Part shown: positions 35,376 through 46,220 of the stretch, one piece after another | Numbering within the stretch: the first letter of the stretch is position 1 | Layout: each line of letters begins with the position of its first letter | NCBI GenBank assembly: GCA_940337035.1 | Contig: CALNHX010001045.1 | Location: forward strand, 1 to 64,000 | DNA from: Agriotes lineatus | Taxonomy: Eukaryota; Arthropoda; Insecta; Coleoptera; Elateridae | Reading direction: 5' to 3' | Length of the DNA stretch: 64,000 nt | Position numbers and translations under genes: made by a program | The notes under the pieces: generated by a model | Seen by the model: the letters and a program-made list of their open reading frames with translations, nothing else | The model's database searches: none | Told to the model about the DNA's origin: nothing

Positions 35376-35627
35376 ACTCCATCATCTCCGACCCAGTTCC
35401 CGTTATGGTATATACACTATATTAAGAACAAGTTGATTACAAGGATATGTGCATAAACTAATGCCACATGGCTTTGACTGACTTGCGATTGGAACACTTT
35501 TACCAAGGTGTTGAGGTTACCTAGACCCGTCGGTAAGCTGAGCCTGCAAAACTCGCAGTTGTGCTGTTATTGGTATCTTTGCTTCTCGACTTCGTTGGTT
35601 GGTCGGTTGCATTAGTGCGTTGATGTA

Positions 35628-35855
35628 CAGTCGTGTTCAAATAAATCTAGGACAATATGTTTTTCATACGTAGGTTGAGTTAAGAATTGAAAAATATCTC
35701 TATGGATTCCCTGCTATCCGAAAGAGTTACATTAAACTTTAACAGCTAATGAAATTTGTAACTCCTTCTGATAGCAGGAAATTCATGGAGATATTCTTCA
35801 ATTGTTAACTCAACCTGCATATGAAAAACACATTGTGCCAGATTTATTAATTCAT
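35628..35855. mobile_element. ~225-bp MITE, Tc1-like end CAGTCGTGTTCAAATAAA
   Basis: TA precedes the left end. The arms share AAATCTnGnACAAT, TTTTTCATAnG and GGTTGAGTTAA, and run for about 90 bp each before a short loop. The right terminus is worn. The CAGT(C/T)..TCAAATAA style start is common in Tc1/mariner MITEs. Confidence 0.7.
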
Positions 35856-35892
35856 TATGCAACAACAAAGACTACTAAATGTAAATTTACCG

Positions 35893-36161
35893 CTTAAATA
35901 TAGTGTCTTCACGTGTTCAATAGATTTTATGACATTCTCAAGGGTTTTCACCGCAGACGTGTCCAAATTTAGTGAGTTTTTTTAAATCTAGGGACTTCAT
36001 CTAGTTACATGTACTTTCTTATGGAACACTCTATATGTTGGTAACACTGCTTTGTAGATAGAGATAGACATATACTTTTATACGTGTTAGAAAGAGAGAC
36101 ACGGCTGTGAGGCAGAGTTGCGGAGATGAGGAGCTAGAAACGGCTAATTCCTTCTATTCGT
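35893..36161 (-). repeat. Right terminal inverted repeat of the Polinton derivative
   Basis: Reverse complement of 27026-27290 with substitutions and small indels; see the left repeat for the shared blocks. The outer 20 bases match in about two-thirds of positions. Confidence 0.75.
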
Positions 36162-36288
36162 TTCGTAATCGTCGTCGTTTTTTGGAGCAAGAAACGGCTA
36201 GTAACTAAGTAGTATTAAAAGAACTTTAAAGGAAACCTGAAACAAATACAGCAGAGCTTCTTCTTAACGAACTTCCGTTTTCGAAAAT

Positions 36289-38119
36289 TGTTACGGTATT
36301 AAAAGGACTTTACGACACCCACCCAAGGTGAGCATCGCACCACGGAATCAGTCCTGAAAACCTGACACACTTGCCCTGAAATCGGTTCGAAATAGGCTAA
36401 TAGGCCACGGCTGGAACGCTCAGGGAGTCGGGCGTGAGTCACACGATACGTTCTGGGCAAGCGCGTTGTGGCATAATATATACAGGGTATGTCGAAATTA
36501 TGAGGGCGCCACCAAGCCTGTCTTAACCCGGCTAACCGGGCCTGGACGGTTAGACGGGAGCGAAGTATGCAAAAATACTCCGCCAATAAGATTACTCAAG
36601 AGTTGCAAGGTCAAATAACAATTTCGGGATTGCCTTAAGCAAGGATTGTGATTAGGTGTCAATCCGACCACGACTACGCAGCTGTCTCACTCACCTGCAC
36701 GCTCACAGCTTCCTCGTTCCGTCGTACAATAATTCGTACAATAAAGGGGCGTCTATCTGTAACAGAACATGCACAAACCGAAACAAACAATAGTTCCCTT
36801 AACTAACCAATCATATATTTCACTTCGAGTTACAATGGGGTAGCAGAATGCGTCGCCCTGTATCTAACCTTAATCTATAATTAAGGGCACCAGCTGGCAC
36901 GCGCGCTCTAAACTTAACGACAGATGTTGAACATTAGTGAACAGCAATAATAGGTAGTAACGAGTACAAACGTGTACGTGGCCTTATACGGCGGGCGGCG
37001 ACGATTTACATTAGCCTTCACGGCATGAACAGTCTGCAAGTCTGAATGAATACACTAGCGTAGTAATGAGTAGGTACAAAGATACACGTTGCCTTATGCA
37101 AGGGCAGCGACGATTTACATTAGCCTTCACGGCATGAACAGTCTGCAAGTCTGAATGAATACACTAGCGTAGTAATGAGTAGGTACAAAGATACACGTTG
37201 CCTTATGCAAGGGCAGCGACGATTTACATTAGCCTTCACGGCATGAACAGTCTGCAAGTCTGAATGAATACACTAGCGTAGTAATGAGTAGTAATGAGTA
37301 ACACTCGCGTTCACAGCGGTAATCAGGTTAAAGGCACATACCTTAATGCGTAGGCGGCGAGGGAGCCTGGTACAGTTGAGTTGCGACGAGCTGCAATCGT
37401 AGGTGGTAGGTACCTTCGGTGTTACAACGGCGAAAGGGGGTGAATGCATAACCGCCTCAATGGCGACGGGAGACGCGTCAGGACGCGTACAACGGGACGA
37501 CGAAAAGAATGGGGGCCTCACTCGTTCTGCTGAACCAAATCCTCGTAGGTCGAGATGAAGGGGGCACGACCCCTCACTAACAGTAGCAGGAACTGGGCTC
37601 CAAAAACACCCACGTTACGCCGAAGACCACTCGACAAATTCCGACTCACAACCACCACACAAGCGCTCTCTGCAATGGGCTCCGGACGACTGCCAAGAGG
37701 GAAGCGTCGGCAAAAGGTCACCTTCGCCGCGTCCCCCACGTGACCAAACCATAGCGAATCGCAAGGCGATGAAATGAAACCAACCAATGCGGGCCACGCT
37801 GGTATCACGCCGCCACAGCGTGCTAAATGAAACAAACCAATGCGGGCCACGCTGGTATCACGCCGCCACAGCGTGCTATTCAGAATTCAGAAAAACGCCA
37901 TCAGAGGAGAGCTCCAACCGACGACAAATACTGCTTTTGGGGCTAAATATGTGCGAAATCGTGATTCTGGAATTAGGCGATGGAGCCAAATAAAGAGCTA
38001 AAAGGGCTTAGCATACGGGCACGCTGCTCTAAGCTTAGGCGGCTATTCAAAATACCAAAATGACCTAACTAACGGCGTGAAATGCAATTAAGCATCTGAA
38101 ACAGCAAAATGACTTAACA
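36289..38119 (-). repeat. 3' LTR (1831 bp)
   Basis: It begins TGTTACGGTATTAAAAGG and ends AAATGACTTAACA, the inverted TGTTA/TAACA ends. It contains three copies of a 109-bp tandem unit (37002-37301; units start 37002, 37111, 37220) and a 43-bp tandem pair (37796, 37839). Open frames here on both strands are identical in the two LTRs and look non-coding. Confidence 0.95.
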
Positions 38120-38131
38120 CTCCCCTTACTT
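38120..38131 (-). promoter_or_regulatory. Polypurine tract
   Basis: On the minus strand AAGTAAGGGGAG directly abuts the 3' LTR. This is the expected primer site for plus-strand DNA synthesis. Confidence 0.75.
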
Positions 38132-39187
38132 GAAAGAGAGTTCCCCGAAGTCTCTTATAAAACAACGAGGCATTTTGGCTGCGGCGCCACGAGCACTCAA
38201 ACGGCCGGAAACGCTGATACGATAGCTGTACCCCCAAAGGAATTACGCACACCGGCCACCAGATAGGGTACGACAGGAGGGAAGAAAGAAGAGGGAGAAG
38301 AAAGACTGGATACGCCAGTGGAAATACGAAAATTGGGTAGGACCTGGCGGTTCGCTGATGGCTAGTACACACTCCCCGGACCACGGAAGACGGGCGACAA
38401 GAAAACTGGCTGTCCCAAAAGGAGTGGCGCTCCGCCAGGGGTCCACAAAACGATTCGCGTCTGGCTCCCTCGGGGAACCAAACGGGCAAAGACTAGGCAG
38501 GCTGAGGACAGTCTCGCCGATCCGGCTCGACTGCCCCTCCCAAAATAGGAGTGCCACCACAACGGTTCGCAAAACCACGTCGATAATCGACCACCAAAAC
38601 GACAAAACAACAAACAAAAAAAAAACATATAACCGACCAGACCCGAAACGGGTGTGGCACGCACTGCGGCGGCGGCCACGAAACGCCGACTGGACCTTAA
38701 CACCGGGTCCATGACGGTCGCCTAACAGTGCGGTTTTGGAAGGTGGAAAGAGAAAGAGAACAACGGGGTTGGGTAGTTGTCGCCGGGACGGGGTAGAAGG
38801 GGAAAAGAAAGGTAAAGATAGAGCATAGAGAAGGAGGGTTTGGGGTTCCAAATTGAAACCGTGAAAATATCTAATAATAAAAAAAACGCGCGGTTAGCGC
38901 TCGTCAAAATCGGGTCAATAGAACGTCTTACTCCCATGCACACTTCCGACCAACCGTTCCAAAAGAACATGGGGGGGGGAAAGGATAAGTCCCTCGTAAC
39001 CTGTCCCGCAAGCCGCCTGAAGAGGGCACGTTGCGCGTCACGGGATCGGCGCATTGTGGGGTTCCCCCAACAAGGAAGCTCGGGGAAAGGTAGGTACTAC
39101 TGAAGATACGGCTGTAGGCCGGCGGTATGGCCGTCAAGGCCTACAAAGAAAAAGGGAGGGGGGTTAGGGAAAACGGGCGTTAGAAGG
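38132..39187 (-). other. Untranslated region between integrase and 3' LTR
   Basis: About 1.06 kb with several long open frames on both strands (up to 202 codons at 38243-38851). They lack envelope signs (no signal peptide plus transmembrane pair in a consistent frame) and overlap each other, so I read it as 3' UTR. Confidence 0.6.
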
Positions 39188-39700
39188 CTAAACGTCCGTG
39201 GGATTGGGTTTTAGGTCTTTCGCGTGCCAAGTGCCTTTCGGGGCACCGGTCTCGTCGGACAGCTCGTAAGTGGCAAGCGAAACTTGCCGACTGACATAAA
39301 ACGGCCCTATAAATTTTGGAGCCAACTTGGCGTTAAAATATTTCGCCGCATCGGAAAGTACGTAATTTCGTCGCCAGACGGTATCGCCAACGGCAAATTG
39401 AGCCGGGCGCCTTCGCAAATCGTAAGTCGCCTTGGAGGCTTTGTACGCCACGTCTAGTCGCTTGACTATGTCCTCATATACCGACCTTAACGCGGGAGTC
39501 CGTCGTAACAAGTCTTCGCGACTCTCTACTCGTATTTGTTCCGAAACATCCACCTCCTCGGGTTTATTGGCGCGCGTCCCCTCTAACTGTATCTCTCTGC
39601 CGAAATTGGCGAAATATGGGGTCATGCCGGTGACTTCGTGTACTGCGGTACGCACTGCGCAAGCGACTTTCGACAAATATTTATCCCACTCCCGGTGTCT
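39188..39700 (-). pseudogene. Gypsy integrase, C-terminal part
   Basis: It continues integrase in another frame after a frameshift near 39690. It holds VRTAVHEVTGMTPYFANFGR and ends FIGPFYVSRQV with WHAKDLKPNPTD, the DNA-binding C-terminal fold of gypsy integrases. No chromodomain is visible. Confidence 0.85.
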
Positions 39701-40344
39701 TTCACGTACGACGCTAGCATAGTTTTTAATACTCGATTAACGCGTTCGACGGGGTTGGCCTGCGCATGATAATGCGCGTTAAAGATGATTCGTGATTTAT
39801 ACGTATCGGTAAGCTGTCGGAATTCTCTACTGCGAAACTGTACGCCGTTGTCAACCAAGACGTACTGAGGTGCTCCAAAGAGCAAGAAAACATCGTTTTC
39901 AATTTTCTGAGTCACCGCGGTCGCGGTGGCGGTACGCAACGGGAAGAAAAGGGTAAATTTGGTAAAGTAGTCAGCCACGGACAGAATATATACGTAGCCT
40001 TTCTTTGAACGGGGCAACGGCCCTACAATGTCGATAGATATCATTTGCCACGGCTTATCCACCACGGGGTGACGACACATCAAGCCGGCCGGGCGTTTTT
40101 GTTCGGGTTTTTGCGCTAGGCACGTCGCGCAACGATTAACGTAACGGGTCACATCCGCCTTAAGTTTAGGCCAGTAATACTGCTGAGCGATACGGCCGTA
40201 GGTCTTGTAAATGCCCAAATGGCCTGCGGTAGGTTCGTCATGGTTTTTGCGAAGAATCTCGGCGCGTTGAGGCTTCGGAACCACCTCTTTCCAACTCGTG
40301 CCTTCGTCCAACTCGGGGTATTTTACGTTAACATGTTTAAACAA
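39622..40344 (-). pseudogene. Gypsy integrase, zinc-binding and catalytic domains
   Basis: The HHCC domain (HDEPTAGHLG ... CATC) is followed by the DDE core: ISIDIVGPLP, VDNGVQF and PVERVNR supply the three acidic residues. It inserts element cDNA into host DNA. It is separated from RNase H by one in-frame stop (TGA at 40351-40353), and its own frame is lost near 39690. Confidence 0.9.
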
Positions 40345-40350
40345 TTTCCC

Positions 40351-42033
40351 TCACGATAGTTTCCACGCCGAATACTTGAATGGTCTTTCTACGACGCGTG
40401 TACACATGCGCCTATACCAACGGTCAGTTCGACTGTCGTTCGGCGCCTGAGCACCGGCTTCGGGTTCTCCAGAACCGACAACTGAGACTACATCTATTTC
40501 GGGTATAGCACGGGACAGCGCATCCGGAACGACGTGGTCTTTTCCCTTCCGGTGTTTGATCGTGAAGTCGTATTGTTGGATACGAACAGCCCAACGGGCG
40601 AGTCTCCCGGTGGGTTCCTTAAGATTATTTAACCAGATAAGTGAATGATGGTCAGTAACGACTGTGAAGTGAGTGCCTTCTAAATATGGACGTAACTTCT
40701 CTATGGCCCACAGGACGGCCAAACATTCGCGTTCCGTAACCGAAAAGTTACGCTCAGGCTTCGTAAGAGTCCGACTAATGTAACAGATGACCTGTTCTTG
40801 GCCATCAACGGTCTGAGTCAGCACGGCGCCGATACCAACATTGGAAGCGTCCGTCTGTACGATAAACGGGAGAGAAAAATCGGGACACGACAAAATGGGT
40901 GCCGAAACTAGGCAATTTTTGATGGTTGTAAATGCGACTTCGCATGACTCGGTCCACTCAAACTTCTGAAACTTTTTCAATAACGACGTCAGCGGAGCAA
41001 TAATGGCTGAGAAGCTTGGTATGAAACGCCGATACCACGATGCCATGCCGACAACTCGCCGTATCTCCGAAACGTTTCTAGGTCGCGGCAAGTTAAGAAT
41101 CGCCGAAACTTTATCGGGGTCGACTAAAAGCCCTTGGGCGTTAACGACATAGCCCAGGTATCGTAGTTCCGGTTGGCAAAAATGGCATTTATCACGACCC
41201 AGTGTTAAACCAGCGTCGTTTAGTCGCTGCAACACTTCGTCTAGAATCTCGACGTGCTTTTCGAAAGTCGGGGTACAAATAATCACGTCATCTAAATAGA
41301 CAAAGACGTAAGGTTCCAATTCGGGACCCAACACATGGTCGACGAAACGTTGCCAAGTCGCTGGCGCGTTATGAAGCCCAAAGGGCATGCGAGTAAATTG
41401 AAACAAACCGCGCCCGGGTACTGTGAAGGCCGTTAGTTCCTTAGATTTCTCTTCCATTTCAATTTGCCAGTACGCGGATTTGATATCAAGCGACGTCATG
41501 AACCGGGCATCGCGTAAGCGATCCAAAATCGAAGACACGTAAGGTACCGGGTAGGCGTCCTTCTCGGTGACGCTATTCAATTTACGAAAGTCAACGCAGA
41601 AACGATAGGTTCCATCTTTCTTTTTAACTAGTAAAATCGGGCTCGACCAGGCTGAACGAGAACGTTCCACAACGCCTGATTTAAGCATACTGTCCAACTC
41701 AGCATCGATATGCGCCTGCATTGCGGGAGAAACCGGATAGTACCTTTGTTTAACCGGTGCCGCCTTAGTAGTGATTTTATGTTGAACGTACTTGGCGCAG
41801 CCGAGTTCGGGTTTAGCGATAGTAAAATGTCGGTTTACGAGAGTGTCTAATTGGGCTCGTTGATCCGAGTTCAGGTCGAACATAGACTGCAAATTGCCGG
41901 TAGGAGTATCAATGGCCGCTACGCCGGGTTTTGAGAATTCCCACTCCCCTCGAAACACGTCTGGGACTATTCCCACTGACTTCCAAAAGTCTATCCCCAG
42001 GATCAGGGTGTGCGGAACCTCCGGAACTATCAA
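40351..42033 (-). pseudogene. Gypsy reverse transcriptase - RNase H
   Basis: A 560-codon open frame. RT has CVDFRKLN (about residue 146), SLDIKSAYWQ (catalytic Asp 183), MPFGLHNAPATWQRF (216-230) and VYLDDV (245-250). RNase H has QTDASNVGIGAVLTQ, TERECLAVLWAIE and VTDHHSLIWL, all acidic residues kept. It copies genomic RNA to DNA in the particle. The frame starts out of register with protease and ends at a premature TGA, so the enzyme domains are intact but Pol as a whole is not. Confidence 0.9.
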
Positions 42034-42345
42034 AAGATAGCTACCACTCTGTTATTTAAACGAATAGGTAAGTGCAGGGTACCTAGACTGGTCACGGTCT
42101 GTCCATTAGCCACTGAGCAAACGGGTCTCAGCTTCTTATTTATGCGCAGGCCTACAGTACGCAACACGTCCCAACCCTTAGCTCCTAAGATCGTTCGATT
42201 CGCTCCTGAGTCCAACAAAGCTAACAACTCGAAACCCATGATTTCAACAGTCACATGCTGTCGACGGTCATCAGATGACCTTTCTAATACGTAATCGAGA
42301 ATGACTTTATTTTTTTTAAAATTTGGTCTCGCGCTCCTCGATAAG
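42030..42345 (-). pseudogene. Gypsy aspartic protease
   Basis: ALLDSGANRTILG carries the D-S-G active site of retropepsins. The frame is open upstream to a stop near 42346 and has no in-frame ATG near its start. It ends at a TGA at 42030 where the reverse transcriptase frame begins; the junction is a T-run that is one base off register. Gag stops at 42402, leaving about 57 bp with no overlap for a normal frameshift readout. Confidence 0.8.
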
Positions 42346-42401
42346 TCCCTTCATAAATTTAGTCGAATTGCTAAACACGCGCGAGGACACTGCTCGACCG
42401 T

Positions 42402-43808
42402 TCAGCGTCTCGCGGGGTCGTTTCCCTGTCCCTTATCTCTTGCTCGACAACGAGGACAAGTGTTTACGGTCACTTCAGGTTTGCCGCAACGGTAACAGAA
42501 TTTCTTGCCGCGGGGTCGCGGACACCTACTGGCTCTATGGCCTGGTTCGTTACAGTTCCAACACCGTATGCTTGACTTGGGTGCCGGTTCTCGATTCCTC
42601 CTCTCGGGAGTATTAACGTCACGCGTTTCGACAATATCAACTGGGCACGTTTCCGCGATAGGCGCGACCTCGACGTATGCCAAGTCTGTTTCTAAGTCAG
42701 ACTTCTTTCTAGAAGGTGGCACGTAAGTTTCAATGGCATAGCGCCGTTCCTCAATCTTCCGTCCGTATAGCGCTAGCTCGTCGATCGACCGGACTTCCGT
42801 CAATCCGAACTGGGTTTGGTATAAAGGTGAAATATTATGCAACAAAATACGCAACTGTTTCTCTTCGGGAACCGCTTCGGTCAGGCGCGAAAACATTGTG
42901 CGCATGATAGCGATATAAATGCCCATACTTTCCGTAGGGCCTTGCGTGCGACGTCTAATTTCGTCCAACAACCGTTCATCATAATTCGCAGGCTGAAACT
43001 CTAGACGCAATAAATCGACTAACTGTTGCCACGTGTTAGGGGTCGCTCTATTCGCGCGATACCATAGCAATGCGTTGCCCGAAAACAAATCGATGGCCTG
43101 CATAAACAACTCTTCTTCGGTAAGGTTTCTGGCCACTCTGAGTTTGCTAACACGCTCGATGAAAGCGTTGACCGACAGACCTTTCGGGTCACCTGAGAAT
43201 TGTATGTTCCATTTCGAAACAGGGGTTGCCTTAAATGAGATCGTACGTGACATCGGCGCAACAAAACTCGGAGTCGACATAGTTGCCGCCGTCGTAGTCG
43301 TAGTCGTCGTCGCGACGGTAATGGTAGGTGCGACACCGGACGTCGATGGCAGCGTTACGGCGCTTTCTTCCTCAGCCGTAGTCGTAGACGACCCTAGCTT
43401 TACTTGGTTAAGTTCGTAGGTTGAACGTATGAGTGATAATTCCGCGAACGCTTTTTGTTTGAGCGCTCGCTCTTCCTCCGTTGTAGCTGAACTATTCGTC
43501 AGACGGCTCATTCCGTGATAAAATTTCGTTTCGATCGTAGCCGCTACTTCTTTAGTCGGGTTAGCTATATATACCTGAATCTTTTCTTCTAATTCGCCAA
43601 TCAATGTTGTCACGGCCGTGAGATCCTCCTCGAACGTATACGGGTACGGCGGTCGCGTATCCATATCTGCGCGTCCCTCCTCTCTCAATACGTCGCGTAA
43701 CCGGGAGCGCAACAAGGTAACCGTGCCGGAAGCATCACGGCCTCTGATTCTCAACTCGTATTCAGCCTCCGCGCGAAGCAGGCGTTCAATATGTAGCTTT
43801 AGCACCAT
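42402..43808 (-). CDS. Gypsy Gag polyprotein
   Basis: Open for 469 codons from the ATG at 43808 (a longer frame reaches 43886; the second Met begins the charged MVLKLHIERLL helix and is the better start). The mid-region has SKWNIQFSGDPKGLSVNAFI, the capsid N-terminal style of gypsy Gag, with LLWYRANR and AIMRTMFSRL. A Thr-rich stretch lies near residue 180. The C-terminus has a CCHC knuckle CWNCNEPGHRASRC and a second, degenerate one (CYRCGKPEVTVNTC, His replaced). It forms the particle and binds RNA. Appears intact. Confidence 0.9.
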   Translation of the reverse strand: MVLKLHIERLLRAEAEYELRIRGRDASGTVTLLRSRLRDVLREEGRADMDTRPPYPYTFEEDLTAVTTLIGELEEKIQVYIANPTKEVAATIETKFYHGMSRLTNSSATTEEERALKQKAFAELSLIRSTYELNQVKLGSSTTTAEEESAVTLPSTSGVAPTITVATTTTTTTAATMSTPSFVAPMSRTISFKATPVSKWNIQFSGDPKGLSVNAFIERVSKLRVARNLTEEELFMQAIDLFSGNALLWYRANRATPNTWQQLVDLLRLEFQPANYDERLLDEIRRRTQGPTESMGIYIAIMRTMFSRLTEAVPEEKQLRILLHNISPLYQTQFGLTEVRSIDELALYGRKIEERRYAIETYVPPSRKKSDLETDLAYVEVAPIAETCPVDIVETRDVNTPERRNREPAPKSSIRCWNCNEPGHRASRCPRPRGKKFCYRCGKPEVTVNTCPRCRARDKGQGNDPARR

Positions 43809-43959
43809 GTTTACAACCGGGAAAGGACCGACTTGTATAATACGTCGTATAAAAAGAAAAACGTTAGCACGTGTTTGGTAAGTCAATTACGTCAGATATC
43901 CGAACCAAATCGTAGACGGTCAAGACGGGAGAAATCGGGAAAAAGTGGTTTGTTACCTT

Positions 43960-44490
43960 TCACTCGCCCAATGGCTTAACGGGACTATCTGTCCATATCC
44001 TTTGCGAAGAGACCGAACATAAGCGAAAAAGAGCAAATTCCAAAACTAGGCGGTCAACGAATGGCTTAACGCGCCTACTACCAACCAACAATGGTCACAG
44101 ACAGTACTGCGCCCGAAATCGAGCGAAAGAAAAAGAAAAAAAAGAAAAAATCCGAAATGGGGTCGCGCGTTGTCACGCAACAAGGTCTCAGACGTTAAAG
44201 CGTCAGAATTAAGACACACGGATGGGCTTAACGAGACTACTCCAGTCCAATAACAGCAACAAGCCACAATCGGGCCGCCAAAATTAAGACACACAGCGCA
44301 AAAAAAAGGAAAACCCCAAAATGAGGTCGAGCGTTGTCGTGCACCAATAGGCTCCAAACGTTGGAATAGGCAAAATTAAGGCACAACGGGTGGCTTGACG
44401 ACAAACCAAAATTAAGACGTACAACGAAGGGGCTTGACGGGAAGACGAATATCGGAAAAGAACAGGCCCACACGTTGGGAAGCCAAAATT
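43960..44490 (-). repeat. Leader with degenerate short repeats
   Basis: Between 5' LTR and gag, a unit with ggCTTAACGnGACTA and AAAATTAAGaCaCAC recurs about five times (around 43971, 44052, 44222, 44281, 44374, 44405). It contains no gene; small frames are shadows. Confidence 0.6.
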
Positions 44491-44494
44491 AGCC
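44466..44494 (-). promoter_or_regulatory. Candidate primer-binding site
   Basis: The minus strand after the LTR reads GGCTAATTTTGGCTTCCCAA then cgtgtggg. A TGG start is found about 9 bases in (TGGCTTCCCAACGTG), similar in style to tRNA-complementary sites beginning TGG. The specific tRNA is not identified. Confidence 0.4.
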
Positions 44495-46216
44495 TGTTAC
44501 GGTATTAAAAGGACTTTACGACACCCACCCAAGGTGAGCATCGCACCACGGAATCAGTCCTGAAAACCTGACACACTTGCCCTGAAATCGGTTCGAAATA
44601 GGCTAATAGGCCACGGCTGGAACGCTCAGGGAGTCGGGCGTGAGTCACACGATACGTTCTGGGCAAGCGCGTTGTGGCATAATATATACAGGGTATGTCG
44701 AAATTATGAGGGCGCCACCAAGCCTGTCTTAACCCGGCTAACCGGGCCTGGACGGTTAGACGGGAGCGAAGCATGCAAAAATACTCCGCCAATAAGATTA
44801 CTCAAGAGTTGCAAGGTCAAATAACAATTTCGGGATTGCCTTAAGCAAGGATTGTGATTAGGTGTCAATCCGACCACGACTACGCAACTGTCTCACTCAC
44901 CTGCACGCTCACAGCTTCCTCGTTCCGTCGTACAATAATTCGTACAATAAAGGGGCGTCTATCTGTAACAGAACATGCACAAACCGAAACAAACAATAGT
45001 TCCCTTAACTAACCAATCATATATTTCACTTCGGGTTACAATGGGGTAGCAGAATGCGTCGCCCTGTATCTAACCTTAATCTATAAATAAGGGCACCAGC
45101 TGGCACGCGCGCTCTAAACTTAACGACAGATGTTGAACATTAGTGAACAGCAATAATAGGTAGTAACGAGTACAAACATGTACGTGGCCTTATACGGCGG
45201 GCGGCGACGATTTACATTAGCCTTCACGGCATGAACAGTCTGCAAGTCTGAATGAATACACTAGCGTAGTAATGAGTAGGTACAAAGATACACGTTGCCT
45301 TATGCAAGGGCAGCGACGATTTACATTAGCCTTCACGGCATGAACAGTCTGCAAGTCTGAATGAATACACTAGCGTAGTAATGAGTAGTAATGAGTAACA
45401 CTCGCGTTCACAGCGGTAATCAGGTTAAAGGCACATACCTTAATGCGTAGGCGGCGAGGGAGCCTGGTACAGTTGAGTTGCGACGAGCTGCAATCGTAGG
45501 TGGTAGGTACCTTCGGTGTTACAACGGCGAAAGGGGGTGAATGCATAACCGCCTCAATGGCGACGGGAGACGCGTCAGGACGCGTACAACGGGACGACGA
45601 AAAGAATGGGGGCCTCACTCGTTCTGCTGAACCAAATCCTCGTAGGTCGAGATGAAGGGGGCACGACCCCTCACTAACAGTAGCAGGAACTGGGCTCCAA
45701 AAACACCCACGTTACGCCGAAGACCACTCGACAAATTCCGACTCACAACCACCACACAAGCGCTCTCTGCAATGGGCTCCGGACGACTGCCAAGAGGGAA
45801 GCGTCGGCAAAAGGTCACCTTCGCCGCGTCCCCCACGTGACCAAACCACAGCGAATCGCAAGGCGATGAAATGAAACCAACCAATGCGGGCCACGCTGGT
45901 ATCACGCCGCCACAGCGTGCTAAATGAAACAAACCAATGCGGGCCACGCTGGTATCACGCCGCCACAGCGTGCTATTCAGAATTCAGAAAAACGCCATCA
46001 GAGGAGAGCTCCAACCGACGACAAATACTGCTTTTGGGGCTAAATATGTGCGAAATCGTGATTCTGGAATTAGGCGATGGAGCCAAATAAAGAGCTAAAA
46101 GGGCTTAGCATACGGGCACGCTGCTCTAAGCTTAGGCGGCTATTCAAAATACCAAAATGACCTAACTAACGGCGTGAAATGCAATTAAGCATCTGAAACA
46201 GCAAAATGACTTAACA
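44495..46216 (-). repeat. 5' LTR (1722 bp)
   Basis: Same ends as the 3' LTR. It has two 109-bp units (45208, 45317) where the 3' LTR has three, which accounts for the 109-bp length difference. About half a dozen point differences were seen (for example gaagcatgc versus gaagtatgc). Confidence 0.95.
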
Positions 46217-46220
46217 AAAT

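Larger units (their letters stand above)
34772..35892. mobile_element. Insertion in the right half of the Polinton derivative
   Basis: About 1.1 kb present in the right half but absent from the left half between polymerase and TIR. It contains a ggtc-rich tract (34950-34995), a GTTG-rich purine/T strand (35155-35280), a tRNA-like segment and a MITE at 35628. Its own boundaries are only approximate (CGTGTTAAAAAATT before, GTGTCTTCACGTG after). Confidence 0.5.
27026..36161. mobile_element. Degenerate Polinton/Maverick derivative with inverted duplicate halves
   Basis: The two ends are diverged terminal inverted repeats (27026-27290 and 35890-36161). Inside each end, pointing outward, lies a type-B DNA polymerase of the protein-primed Polinton kind: minus strand on the left, plus strand on the right. 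Zinc-finger-coding pieces near the middle (32690-32965 and 33397-33545) are also inverted copies. No integrase, ATPase, protease or capsid gene is seen. Polintons normally carry one polymerase, so this looks like an inverted duplication of one end of an element followed by decay and secondary insertions. No 6-bp target duplication was found. Confidence 0.7.
36289..46216 (-). mobile_element. Ty3/gypsy LTR retrotransposon, nearly complete, minus strand
   Basis: Two LTRs (TGTTA...TAACA) flank a gag-pol interior of about 6.4 kb. A 4-bp AAAT duplication stands outside both ends (36285-36288, 46217-46220). The order on the minus strand is gag, protease, reverse transcriptase, RNase H, integrase, which defines gypsy rather than copia. 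No env-like gene follows integrase. The LTRs differ by only a handful of substitutions plus one 109-bp repeat unit, so insertion is recent, yet pol has three breaks. Confidence 0.95.

Noticed and set aside
37518..37993. Open frames inside the LTRs on both strands
   Set aside because: Identical in both LTRs and overlapping on opposite strands; ordinary LTR sequence.
38243..38851. 202-codon frame after integrase as a possible env gene
   Set aside because: Overlaps several other frames, has low-complexity Pro/Ser/Phe content and lacks a coherent signal peptide and fusion/transmembrane layout.
43019..43419. Overlapping frames on both strands within gag
   Set aside because: Shadows of the Gag frame with its Thr-rich region.
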